Part shown: in pieces, positions 16,885-25,490 of the stretch
Numbering within the stretch: the stretch's first letter is position 1
Layout of the letters: every line of letters begins with the position of its first letter
Program-made: the position numbers and the translations under genes
DNA from: Cellvibrio sp. UBA7661
Lineage (GTDB): Bacteria > Pseudomonadota > Gammaproteobacteria > Pseudomonadales > Cellvibrionaceae
Assembly (NCBI GenBank): GCA_002483365.1
Contig: DLHT01000006.1
Location: 181,446-245,445, forward strand
Reading direction: 5' to 3'
DNA: 64,000 nt
Notes under the pieces: generated by a model
Seen by the model: the letters and a program-made list of their open reading frames with translations, nothing else
The model's database searches: none
What the model was told of the DNA's origin: nothing

Positions 16885-17340
16885 ATGAAAAAGACAATCG
16901 CATTTATCTCTACTTTATTTGCAGTAAACACTGCATGTGCCGGAACTTACCCTGACTGGGCTGCGGAATATGCCCTTAAGGCAGTTACTTACCAGAAACA
17001 AAATATTGAGCTTCGCTGTGACTATGGCGACAAGCGATGGCACAGCGATGTTGAGGAGCATCAACGTTTTGCAACTACTATAGGAAAAGCTACTGCCGAA
17101 TTTGAAAATAACGTCAGACAAATTGCGATTTCACAATGCCAGAACGCATGGATTTATGCCGATCAAGCAGCTACACAACATGAAGAGAATGAGCGGAGGC
17201 ATTGCAACCTTAAAGGTGATATGTGGCATTCAGACCAAATGATGCATTTCACTTGGGCGATGCAGCAAACGCCCTACACCATCGCCACTAATGACCAACA
17301 ACGGCGCACGTTGTTGGCGCGATGCGAGTCTGATCGGTAA
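16885..17340 (+). CDS. Small secreted protein with duplicated Cys/WHSD motif
   Basis: A 151-residue protein with a signal peptide (1-19, ending ACA). The mature part contains an internal duplication: RCDYGDKRWHSDVEEH near residues 49-64 and HCNLKGDMWHSDQMMH near 112-127, each a Cys, Gly-Asp, Trp-His-Ser-Asp and a later His. Two further Cys give four in all, consistent with periplasmic disulphides or a metal site. I do not recognise the family. A vestigial copy of part of its signal-peptide coding sequence (about 16780-16805) sits just upstream, suggesting a small local duplication. Confidence 0.72.
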   Translation: MKKTIAFISTLFAVNTACAGTYPDWAAEYALKAVTYQKQNIELRCDYGDKRWHSDVEEHQRFATTIGKATAEFENNVRQIAISQCQNAWIYADQAATQHEENERRHCNLKGDMWHSDQMMHFTWAMQQTPYTIATNDQQRRTLLARCESDR

Positions 17341-17360
17341 TGTAAAACGGCAATGTATAA

Positions 17361-17399
17361 ATAGACTTTTGAAAACCCCGCGACTCTTCAAAAGTCTAT
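17361..17399. repeat. 13-bp perfect inverted repeat with 13-nt loop
   Basis: ATAGACTTTTGAA (17361-17373) is repeated as its exact complement at 17387-17399. No T run follows, so it is not a standard terminator. It ends 22 bp before the SD of the next gene and could form a leader hairpin. Confidence 0.7.
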
Positions 17400-17433
17400 G
17401 CAAAACACAAGCAACCAACTCAAGGGGATTTGT

Positions 17434-18024
17434 ATGGAAGAAAACATCTACGCCGCACCGGAAGCCACTTTAACGAACACTGACGCAGATTCAGTAGAAC
17501 CAGCTTTTTATGTGGTATCAACAGCCAAGTTTTTAACCTTATTCTTTTTTACATTTAGTTTGTATGGGCTGTATTGGCACTTTAAGAATTGGAAACAGTA
17601 CAAAATTGCTTACGATGACCACACCCCCATGCCAATTATGCGTTCGATATTTTCTATTTTCTTTACCCATGCACTGTTTGCAGCAATTGACACCCGCCTT
17701 CGCATGAAAGAGAAGGCTTTTTCATGGAAGCCAAACCTGTGGGCAACTATTGCGGTAATTGCGCTACTGGCATCGCGAATTATTGATCGGCTCACTGCAT
17801 CCGGGTCGCTGACAACAGCAATTGAATTTGTTCCGATACCTTTAATGGTTATCTATGGCTTTGCTTTATTGCAGGCTCAATATGCCATTAACATTAGCTG
17901 CAATGACCCCGAAGGAAAATCCAATAGCAATTTCACCTTGGCTAACTGCGTGTGGATTTTCTTAGGCTCGATATTCTTAGCCCTGATAGCAATCGGGCTA
18001 TTGCTACCAGCTGACAGTTTATGA
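17434..18024 (+). CDS. Multi-pass inner-membrane protein (DUF4234-like)
   Basis: The start is ATG 17434, preceded by SD AAGGGG with good spacing; an in-frame start 36 bp upstream overlaps the inverted repeat. The 196-residue protein has a short cytoplasmic N-terminus and about five hydrophobic helices, including FLTLFFFTFSLYGLYWHFKNW near 33-53, a motif typical of small DUF4234-like membrane proteins (aromatic, YGLYW, basic). No catalytic motif is seen and the function is unknown. It closes the AT-rich cluster of small envelope proteins. Confidence 0.72.
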   Translation: MEENIYAAPEATLTNTDADSVEPAFYVVSTAKFLTLFFFTFSLYGLYWHFKNWKQYKIAYDDHTPMPIMRSIFSIFFTHALFAAIDTRLRMKEKAFSWKPNLWATIAVIALLASRIIDRLTASGSLTTAIEFVPIPLMVIYGFALLQAQYAINISCNDPEGKSNSNFTLANCVWIFLGSIFLALIAIGLLLPADSL

Positions 18025-18454
18025 GTGGCGAGCGGCCTAGCCGCTTCCATTAGTCTTACCGAACAGATACTTTTTAAACTCCCCGTTCGGATAATTGAAA
18101 TTCACTCCCTCACCAACCAAACCCGCCAAAAAAATCCGGTCAGTTTTTACATTGTTGTGCAGCGCTTTCTTTCGCATCGCTGCTGGCGCAGTGATTTATC
18201 TATTTGTATTTATTGAAATCTCACCGCGTTCGGCTCGCCCCCACCAACAAAACCCGTCCTTGTTTTAACTTTTTGGTTCGCTTGCATGTGGCCGGACGCG
18301 GCGCATGGCTCCTCACGTTTTAATCGCTCTCGCACTGCCCACCTTGTATCGCTGTTATTGGTTTACAGGGAATGCGGTGCCACTGCTCCTGCAGAGCATT
18401 AATACCCATAACAAAACAACTCACAACACATAACAACTCACCATAAAAACAACT
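18025..18454. other. Intergenic stretch without a supported gene
   Basis: Stop codons break all frames and no family resemblance is seen. Composition is intermediate. It leads directly into the receptor relic and may be decayed sequence from the same gene, but I cannot support that. Confidence 0.4.
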
Positions 18455-18781
18455 ATGACTGAAAAGCACGATTCTTATTTGGATGGCTACTACGACCCCA
18501 ACCAAAGGTAACGAGCTGCCCTCATCGCCCAAGTTCTGCATCAACCTGAACTACAGCCATGACTTTCATCTGCGCGGAGGGGGATTAGTACAACCGTGGA
18601 TGGGCGTGAACTGGCGCGATGACAGCTACTACAGCTACTTCAACGTGGATAAACACACCGAAAAGTTCGTGACCGATACCCCCGAAGCCTTTAGCGATAG
18701 CCGCCCGGCGGCGATGGTTTGATTAAAGGGCCAGTTTCCATGCCGCGCTTTTACGGTATTCGCGCCAATTACAACTTCTAA
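18455..18781 (+). pseudogene. Relic of a TonB-dependent receptor C-terminus
   Basis: Three short frames read as the end of a sugar-type TonB-dependent receptor: DSYLDGYYDPNQ (from 18470), then after a frameshift GNELPSSPKFCINLNYSHDF and GVNWRDDSYYSYFNVDKHTE (to 18720), then after a deletion the terminus GPVSMPRFYGIRANYNF with stop at 18781. The closing aromatic Phe and the DDSYYSYFN strand are typical of barrel ends. The segment between PAAMV and the terminus, about 25-30 residues in relatives, is missing. It sits between the two GH5 genes, so the locus probably once had a second receptor. Confidence 0.82.
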
Positions 18782-18919
18782 AAGCTTTGTTAGTCAGGTA
18801 CCAAAACCTTCTTCGGAGGGTTCTCCCTGGGTTCCAGGAAATCAGTCAGTTGCTATCGCGGTTTGTCTTATCCCAATCCGGGCAAACCTGCGGTGGTGAT
18901 TTTTCCTGAAACCTCTTGC

Positions 18920-18948
18920 GCCCCGTGCCCGCACGGGGCTTTTTTATT
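18920..18948 (+). terminator. Rho-independent terminator behind receptor relic
   Basis: A perfect 9-bp stem GCCCCGTGC / GCACGGGGC with a CC turn is followed by TTTTTTATT. It probably ended the now-decayed receptor transcript. Confidence 0.85.
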
Positions 18949-18992
18949 CGACGAAATGAATCCCACCTTCGTCAAAAACAGGTTCGGATAAA

Positions 18993-19160
18993 TTATCCGA
19001 ACCCATTAACGGTAATGACGTGATCCAATTCTTGCGCAAACGACGGTTTTTCCCGCGTAGGTTCGAGCAAATCAGTTCCCAGTTTAGTTAGAACCCAAGC
19101 TGGGCCAGTTCGAGTAAATTTAGTCGGGCGCGAGCCCTTTTTGATTAGGTCAGGATACAT
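18993..19160 (-). CDS. Possible small protein or gene relic (55 residues)
   Basis: An open frame of 55 codons from ATG 19160 with a coding-like composition: PDLIKKGSRPTKFTRTG then AWVLTKLGTDLLEP. The frame stays open about 14 codons upstream of the ATG (REQKPLDSYCR), and no SD is visible, so this could be the C-terminal remnant of a longer gene. It lies antisense in the leader of the second GH5 gene. No family is recognised. Confidence 0.3.
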   Translation of the reverse strand: MYPDLIKKGSRPTKFTRTGPAWVLTKLGTDLLEPTREKPSFAQELDHVITVNGFG

Positions 19161-19239
19161 GCGGCAATAGCTGTCCAGAGGTTTTTGCTCTCTGGCGCAG
19201 CACTAACAATAAACTTAAAAAACGATAAGAGAACCCGCG

Positions 19240-21876
19240 ATGACTAATCACAACAACAGTGCACAACCCCTGCCGGGCGTATCCAAAGCCGGCATCCTGA
19301 AAGCATCCCTGCTCAGCAGCATGATCATTGGTCTGGTGGCCTGTGGTGGTGGTGGCAGCGGCGGCGGTGGCAGCAAATCATCCACACCGGCCAGTTCATC
19401 CGCCGCATCGGTCGCACCCTCATCCTCAAGCGCTGCGAGCAGTATCGCGCCCGATGAAGGCATGACCATGCTCAAAACCGATGGCACTAAGTGGGTTAAA
19501 GCCAGCGGTACCCAGATCCACCTCAAAGGCACCAACCTCGGCAATTGGCTGGTACAGGAATTCTGGATGATGGGACAAGGTGGCAATGGCGTTACTGACC
19601 AGTGCACCCTGGAAGCTGAACTTACCGACCGTTTTGGCTACGACGAAAAAGAACGCCTGATCAAATTATTCCGCGACAACTGGATCAAGGAGCGCGATTT
19701 TGATCAGTTGCAAGATTTCGGTTTTAACATCATCCGCCTGCCGATTTTGTGGAGCGTGATTGAAGATGAGAAGAACCCCAAAACCCTGCGCCCGGATGCC
19801 TGGCACTACCTCGACTGGACCATTGCCGAAGCGAAGAAGCGCGGCATTTATGTGATCCTCGATTTGCACGGCGCGCTGGGCGGCCAAACCCCTAACGACC
19901 ACACCGGCTGTTCCGGTCAAAACAAATACTGGAGCACACCGGAATATCAGGAGCGCACCAAATGGCTGTGGGAGCAAATCGCCACCCGCTATAAAGACGA
20001 ACCAGCAGTCGCCGCTTATGACCCGCTCAACGAGCCTTGGGGCTCAACCGAAGCCGATATGGTGACGCGCGTCACCGAGCTGTATCAGGTAATCCGCGCC
20101 ATCGACGATAAACACATCGTGATGCTCCCAAGCCACTACGGCAGCATTGAAGGCTACGGCAACCCGGCTGAAAAAGGCATGACCAACGTCGCATTTGAGC
20201 TTCACCCCTACCCCGGCCTGTTTGGCGATCGCCCGAACGACAGCCACTACGACATCCACCGCGACTGGCTCAAATGCGGTAACGATGGCAAAGGCGGCGT
20301 GTGCTTCTGGGATACCAAACTGGATGCCCTGAAAACCCCGATGCTGATGGGTGAATTCCAACCCTGGCAGGGCGCAGGCGCGGGTGAAAATGACCTGGGC
20401 GGCAAAATCGGCGGCGCGACTTATGACATTTACGCCTCCTATGACTGGGCATCGACCAGTTGGGCTTACAAGCTGGTCTCGGTGGCGGGCGGTCAGGGTA
20501 GAGGCACCTGGGGTATGGTGACCAATGAGATCAATACCAGTCTGGACACCGGCGTTGGCTTGATCACCAAAGCCAGCACCTGGGATTGCAACAACTGGAA
20601 CTCCACCTTTGCCGAGGCGTGCGCCAAGAAAGCACCAACCATCAAGGTCAATGGCACCGGCAGCAAGACCTATTATCTGGTGGTGAAAACCGGCGCGAAC
20701 GGCGGTGCCAATCCGGACGTGACCTACGACAGCATCAGCCTGAAAAATACCGCCACCAATGAAGAAGTACTGGTGAATGGTGGCTTTGGCAGTGGCAGTG
20801 GCTGGACCGAATTGAGTATCAGCGGATCGCTCAACTACAACTACAGCGCAGCCGATGCCAGCAAAGCACCCACCGGTAGCGAGGGTGCCTTCCTGCACAT
20901 CACCCGCCCGGATGGTGTGAGCGGTGAAATCAACGGCGCGGTGTATCAACAAATCACCCTGCAAGCAGGCCAAAGCTATGCATTCAGCGGCACCTTCAAA
21001 GGCAACACCAGCGTAAACACCTGGGCTGAAATCTACTTGATTGAAGATGCACCTGTCGCAGGTAAAGACGTGGTCGATAACGCCGGTAAAGTGGATTTCA
21101 CCACCGCGCCCGTGGCAGCGATTGAAGCTCTGTTCAAAAGCTATGGCGAAGTGGGCTACGACGTGAACGCCGGTCTGGCCAAGTGGTTGGTGACCGATGA
21201 ACACAACGATGTGTTCGATTACCCCGAGCGCCCAACCAACGTCACACTGACCCAAACCGGCACCAGTGTCGCATTGACCTGGAGTGCAGTGGCTGGCAAT
21301 GGCATCACCTACAACGTCTACCGTTCAACCGCCGCCGGTGCCAAAGGCACCTTGGTCGCTGAAGGGCTGACCACCACCAGCTTTAACGATTCCGGCTTGA
21401 GCGAAGAAGAGACCTACTACTACTCGGTCGCTGCCAAAAACAGCATCGCCGAGGGTTACACCAGTGCACCCGCCAATACCCCACTGCTGTACGTCCCTGT
21501 ACCGGCCAAAATCGAAGCGGAGAAATTCACTGCGATGAGCGGCATACAGACAGAGGCATCGGGCGATACCGGTGGCGGCACTAACGTCGGCCACTTTGAA
21601 GCAGGCGATTACATTGAGTTCAAAATCAAAGCAGAAAGCGATGGCAACTACACCATTGATTATCGCCTTGCGAGCCAAACCGGCAGCACCGGCTTTGAAG
21701 TGCTGATTGATGATGTGGTGGTAGACACCATGGATTTGGCAGCCACTGGCGGCTGGCAAACCTACATCACCAAAACCGGTAAATCCTTTGCCATGACCGC
21801 GGGCAACCACACCCTGCGCTTCCGTTCGATTGGCAAAGAATGGAATCTCAATTGGTTTGAGCTCAAAAAACAATAA
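19240..21876 (+). CDS. Surface lipoprotein GH5 beta-glucanase with CBM4/9-like, FN3 and CBM6 modules
   Basis: An 878-residue modular enzyme. A lipoprotein signal ends LVA-C35, then a Gly/Ser linker (36-75) typical of Cellvibrio hydrolases. The GH5 domain (about 78-430) carries KGTNLGNWL, acid/base Glu265 in PLNEPWG and nucleophile Glu372 in MGEFQPW. Residues about 460-640 look like a CBM4/9-type jelly roll (LVNGGFGSGSGW), 660-745 an FN3 domain, and 750-878 a CBM6 ending NLNWFELKKQ. It shares the catalytic and CBM6 parts with the GH5 at 10930 but is lipid-anchored, probably at the cell surface. Beta-1,3-glucan is the best substrate guess. Confidence 0.93.
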   Translation: MTNHNNSAQPLPGVSKAGILKASLLSSMIIGLVACGGGGSGGGGSKSSTPASSSAASVAPSSSSAASSIAPDEGMTMLKTDGTKWVKASGTQIHLKGTNLGNWLVQEFWMMGQGGNGVTDQCTLEAELTDRFGYDEKERLIKLFRDNWIKERDFDQLQDFGFNIIRLPILWSVIEDEKNPKTLRPDAWHYLDWTIAEAKKRGIYVILDLHGALGGQTPNDHTGCSGQNKYWSTPEYQERTKWLWEQIATRYKDEPAVAAYDPLNEPWGSTEADMVTRVTELYQVIRAIDDKHIVMLPSHYGSIEGYGNPAEKGMTNVAFELHPYPGLFGDRPNDSHYDIHRDWLKCGNDGKGGVCFWDTKLDALKTPMLMGEFQPWQGAGAGENDLGGKIGGATYDIYASYDWASTSWAYKLVSVAGGQGRGTWGMVTNEINTSLDTGVGLITKASTWDCNNWNSTFAEACAKKAPTIKVNGTGSKTYYLVVKTGANGGANPDVTYDSISLKNTATNEEVLVNGGFGSGSGWTELSISGSLNYNYSAADASKAPTGSEGAFLHITRPDGVSGEINGAVYQQITLQAGQSYAFSGTFKGNTSVNTWAEIYLIEDAPVAGKDVVDNAGKVDFTTAPVAAIEALFKSYGEVGYDVNAGLAKWLVTDEHNDVFDYPERPTNVTLTQTGTSVALTWSAVAGNGITYNVYRSTAAGAKGTLVAEGLTTTSFNDSGLSEEETYYYSVAAKNSIAEGYTSAPANTPLLYVPVPAKIEAEKFTAMSGIQTEASGDTGGGTNVGHFEAGDYIEFKIKAESDGNYTIDYRLASQTGSTGFEVLIDDVVVDTMDLAATGGWQTYITKTGKSFAMTAGNHTLRFRSIGKEWNLNWFELKKQ

Positions 21877-21978
21877 TCAGCAGTAATGCATCGCGCGCGG
21901 ATAACAGCACAGCAGAGCCGATAAATGACTTTGCCGCGCTGCATACCGCGCGCAGCTACTCAAGTACTGAAGGTCTAG

Positions 21979-22050
21979 TGCCAATCGTTTATGTGAGTCG
22001 CTTTTATGTCCATCGTTTTATGCCAATAGCGCTTGTGCCAATCATTGGCA
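21979..22050. promoter_or_regulatory. TGCCAAT repeats with a perfect dyad upstream of GH30
   Basis: TGCCAAT occurs at 21979, 22021 and 22036. The last copy forms a perfect 15-bp dyad TGCCAAT-C-ATTGGCA (22036-22050), 56 bp before the GH30 start. A LacI- or AraC-type operator is plausible; the regulator is unknown. Confidence 0.45.
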
Positions 22051-22105
22051 TAAAAGAAATACAGATTTTGATGTTAATTTTCACCACCACAAGAGAACGC
22101 ACGTT

Positions 22106-23539
22106 ATGAATAAACATGTAAAAAAACTGGTGATCGCACTGGCACTTGCGAGCCCCACACTGGGCGCTTTTGCCGCCGAAAACAGTAAAACCCTGAGCGT
22201 TTACACCACGGCAAAAGACACTGGGCACAAGCTGAGCCTCACCGATACACTCAGCCTCAAAGCTGCCACACAAAATCCGGAAAATGAAATTGCGGTTTAT
22301 GTAAACCCGGACAAAACTTTTCAAACATTTTTAGGTTTTGGCGGCGCAATTACTGATGCGAGCGCGGAAACCTTCGCCAAATTAAATAAAAAGAAACAAG
22401 CGGAATTTTTAAAAGCCTATTACGACAAAAAAGACGGTATCGGCTACAGCCTGTTGCGCACCACTATCCACAGTTCAGATTTTGCCAGCGGCAGCTACAC
22501 TTACATTGAAGAAGGCGATAAAGAATTAAAAACCTTCAACATCAAACACGACCAAAAATATCGCATTCCCATGCTCAAAGCGGCCATCAAAGCAGCAGGC
22601 GGAAAAATTACCACCTACGTAAGTCCCTGGAGCGCGCCCGCGTTCATGAAAGACACCAACAATATGTTGCAAGGCGGAAAATTGTTGCCTGAATACAACA
22701 ACGCCTGGGCGATGTACTACACCAAATTTATTAAAGCCTACGAAAAAGCAGGCATTCCAATCTGGGGCATTACCGTACAAAACGAACCCATGGCAAAACA
22801 AACTTGGGAGTCGATGATTTACACCGCTGAAGAAGAGCGCGATTTCCTCAAAAACCATCTCGGCCCGGTGATGAAAAAAGAAGGCTTGGGCGATAAAAAA
22901 ATTATCGTCTGGGATCACAACCGCGATTTGATTGTGCATCGCGTCAACACCATCATGGCCGACCCGGAAGCAGCAAAATATGTATGGGGCGTTGGCTTCC
23001 ACTGGTATGAAACCTGGGCGGGCGGCAAGCCAATGTACGGCAACGTAGCCGAAGTAAACCGTGCTTATCCCGAATTAAATTTGCTGGTGACTGAAGCAAC
23101 CGTGGAAAAATTCAATGCAGAGCGCTACCACTATTGGCCAAACGCAGAGCGCTATGGCGATTCCATCATTAACGATTTCAACTCAGGCGCCGTAGCCTGG
23201 ACTGACTGGAATATTTTGCTCGACAACACAGGCGGCCCGAACCACGTAGGCAATTTCTGTTTCGCACCCATCCATGAAAACAACGGCGAACTGATTTATA
23301 CCCCAACCTATTACTACATCGGCCACTTCTCCAAATTTATCCGCCCCGATGCCAAACGCGTAAGCGCAGTGCCTAGCCGCAGCGTGTTGCAAACAACATC
23401 CTGGATGAACGCGGACAACAAACTCGCCACCATCGTGATGAACAACAGCGATGCAGCCGTGACTTACCGCTTGTACATCGGCACCCAGGAAACCACCGTG
23501 AATATTCCTGCGCACGCGATGCAAACGCTGGTGTATTGA
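22106..23539 (+). CDS. Secreted GH30 glycosidase (probable beta-1,6-glucanase/glucosidase)
   Basis: A 477-residue exported enzyme with a signal peptide (1-24, ending AFA-AEN). The GH30 barrel is marked by FLGFGGAITDASAE near residues 72-85, acid/base Glu227 in VQNEP and nucleophile Glu330 in VTEAT, followed by the small C-terminal beta domain. The FGGAxTDA form is that of the glucosylceramidase/beta-1,6-glucanase side of GH30, not the GH30_8 xylanases. Next to two GH5 beta-glucanases, a role in removing beta-1,6 branches of beta-1,3/1,6-glucan is the best inference. It has its own terminator. Confidence 0.92.
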   Translation: MNKHVKKLVIALALASPTLGAFAAENSKTLSVYTTAKDTGHKLSLTDTLSLKAATQNPENEIAVYVNPDKTFQTFLGFGGAITDASAETFAKLNKKKQAEFLKAYYDKKDGIGYSLLRTTIHSSDFASGSYTYIEEGDKELKTFNIKHDQKYRIPMLKAAIKAAGGKITTYVSPWSAPAFMKDTNNMLQGGKLLPEYNNAWAMYYTKFIKAYEKAGIPIWGITVQNEPMAKQTWESMIYTAEEERDFLKNHLGPVMKKEGLGDKKIIVWDHNRDLIVHRVNTIMADPEAAKYVWGVGFHWYETWAGGKPMYGNVAEVNRAYPELNLLVTEATVEKFNAERYHYWPNAERYGDSIINDFNSGAVAWTDWNILLDNTGGPNHVGNFCFAPIHENNGELIYTPTYYYIGHFSKFIRPDAKRVSAVPSRSVLQTTSWMNADNKLATIVMNNSDAAVTYRLYIGTQETTVNIPAHAMQTLVY

Positions 23540-23594
23540 TTAACCCGACGTATTGATTAAAAGGGTATTCGGTCAAAACCAACCCACTGAACAC

Positions 23595-23620
23595 AAAAAA
23601 CCCGCTTCGGCGGGTTTTTT
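23595..23620. terminator. Bidirectional-type terminator after GH30
   Basis: The stem CCCGC / GCGGG with loop TTCG is flanked by six A and six T, 56 bp after the GH30 stop. Confidence 0.85.
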
Positions 23621-23758
23621 ATTGGCTGCAAACTCACACCCTTAACAAAAAATGATCCTTCCTCGCTGTCGGCAAGCACTGCGGGCTGGCACACTCGCAG
23701 GGTTTTGTTTAGCTGCGTTCACTTAGCTGTATTTGTTTACCTACAAAGGAATCCTGAG

Positions 23759-24640
23759 ATGAAAAAAATCGCATTTTTGGCCGCGGCGTTCCTGCTGCAC
23801 GGCTGTACATCGCAACTCAATACCTCTGCCGAATCCCACTCACCCGCATTGAGTGCGCAAGATAAAGCGCGCTTGGTTAGCGTCACCCAAAACCTGTCCA
23901 CTGAACACCAGGCCCGTTATACCGCGCGCCATCCGGTGGAAACCCTGTCGTTTTTTGGCATCAAGCCGGGCGATACCGTGATTGAAGCACTGCCCGGTGA
24001 AGGCTGGTATTCCAAAATCCTGTTCCCGTATTTGGGTAAAGAAGGCAAGTTGATCGGGGTAGATTACAACTACGCGATGTGGCCGGAATTCGGAGCATGG
24101 GGTAAAGACCCGAAATTTTTGGCTGAGCGCAAAGCCTGGCCCGCACAATGGGCTGCGGATGCAAAAAACTGGGGCGGTGCCGATGGCGCTGCAGCCGAGG
24201 CCTATACCTTTGCCACCATGCCCGCAGAATTGACCGGGAAAGTGGATGCCGTGTTGTTCATCCGCGCCCTGCACAACCTCGCGCGCTTTGATGCCAAAGG
24301 CCAATACTTGCAACAAGCACTGGCAGAAACCCATCGCGTGCTCAAACCCGGCGGCGTAGTAGGTATCGTCCAACATGCCATGGCAGAAGATAAACCCGAT
24401 GCATGGGCAACCGGCGAGCGCGGTTATCTGAAACGTTCGGCGGTGATCAATATGATGACGAAGGCAGGCTTTGAATTTGTGGCCGAGAGCGATATCAATA
24501 AAAACCCCAAAGACGATCCGCAGGCCGATGATAACGTCTGGCGCTTGCCACCGAGCCTGAGTGGCAGCGAAGAGCAAAAAGCCAAAAATCGTCTAATTGG
24601 CGAATCCAATCGTATAACCCTGTTGTTCCGCAAAAAATAA
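23759..24640 (+). CDS. Exported methyltransferase-like lipoprotein
   Basis: The start is ATG 23759 with SD AAAGGA; residues 1-15 form a lipoprotein signal ending LHG-C16. The mature protein, about 278 residues, is a class I SAM-methyltransferase fold: motif I VIEALPGEGWYSKIL near 78-92, an acidic LIGVDYN strand, and the post-II segment HRVLKPGGVVGIVQH. The catalytic fold is complete although it faces the periplasm, where SAM is not expected. Proteins of this kind are common in environmental proteobacteria and of unknown role. It is flanked by a terminator upstream, so it is independently transcribed. Confidence 0.85.
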   Translation: MKKIAFLAAAFLLHGCTSQLNTSAESHSPALSAQDKARLVSVTQNLSTEHQARYTARHPVETLSFFGIKPGDTVIEALPGEGWYSKILFPYLGKEGKLIGVDYNYAMWPEFGAWGKDPKFLAERKAWPAQWAADAKNWGGADGAAAEAYTFATMPAELTGKVDAVLFIRALHNLARFDAKGQYLQQALAETHRVLKPGGVVGIVQHAMAEDKPDAWATGERGYLKRSAVINMMTKAGFEFVAESDINKNPKDDPQADDNVWRLPPSLSGSEEQKAKNRLIGESNRITLLFRKK

Positions 24641-24754
24641 GCTTTCACGACACCACGCTCAATGGATCGGCACCACCGTTTGATAAGGCACGGTGGTGCC
24701 GCCGTGATGTGACCCATGTCGTAAGGGCATTTGTTCGCATCAGGAGAAGAAAAC

Positions 24755-25300
24755 GTGAGTGATTTGGTCAGGCTGGTGTACGCCAGCGAAGCAACATTCA
24801 ATAGCAGTAATGCCGAGCAAGGCATAGAACCCGAAGTGGGCCGCATTTTGGCTCAGTCGCGCCGCAACAATGCGCGCGCTCAGGTAGGCGGTGTTCTTTA
24901 TTACGGTAACGGGTATTTTTTTCAATGCCTCGAAGGCTCGCGCGATGCAGTGATCGAGACCTACCAGCGCATTTGCACCGACCCCCGCCACAAAAACCCC
25001 ACGGTATTATTAAAAGGTTTTGCCAAACGCCGCTTGTTTGAAGAGTGGAGCATGAAATATTTACCGGCCGAAAAAAGCCTGCGCGATTTTCTCGCCCAAC
25101 ATGGATTAACCGAGTTTTCCCCATTCAATTATGATCGCGAGATGGTTGGGCGGCTGCTCATCTTTTTTCAACAATCCAAAGCGTCGGCCGACCCGGACAC
25201 ATCTACACCTTCTACGGCACAAGCCTCCCAGGCAGTTGCACCGGAACCCACCCAACCTACGCCACGCAAATCGTTCTGGCAGCGTTTATTTAATCGCTAG
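24755..25300 (+). CDS. BLUF-domain blue-light sensor
   Basis: The start is GTG 24755, directly behind the strong SD AGGAGAAG. Residues 3-100 form a BLUF domain that binds FAD and senses blue light through a hydrogen-bond switch. All key residues known from PixD/AppA are present: Tyr9 (LVYAS), Asn39 (RRNNAR), Gln57 (FFQCLEG), Trp98 and Met100 (EEWSM). Residues 140-182 are a Pro/Thr/Ala-rich tail ending in a basic KSFWQRLFNR, with no attached output domain. It is therefore a short BLUF protein that must act on a partner. A GGCACCACCG hairpin (24669-24700) lies in its leader. Confidence 0.92.
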   Translation: MSDLVRLVYASEATFNSSNAEQGIEPEVGRILAQSRRNNARAQVGGVLYYGNGYFFQCLEGSRDAVIETYQRICTDPRHKNPTVLLKGFAKRRLFEEWSMKYLPAEKSLRDFLAQHGLTEFSPFNYDREMVGRLLIFFQQSKASADPDTSTPSTAQASQAVAPEPTQPTPRKSFWQRLFNR

Positions 25301-25490
25301 CGCTTGCTCCATACTCATACTTAAACCGATACCTGGACTTGCGCCGCTAGCCTTGACCAGGGCTATGACCAGAATCATCGAACAGATTAAAAACACTAAC
25401 GGATTTTTTATCTTCAATCGTCATTAAGGTTGCAGCGTTACCTCAACGTGTAACGTCACTGATCTTGCACAACACGACAGAGAGCATCTA

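Noticed and set aside
17361..17399. Integron attC site
   Set aside because: The inverted repeat lacks the GTTRRRY/RYYYAAC core sites and no integrase is present.
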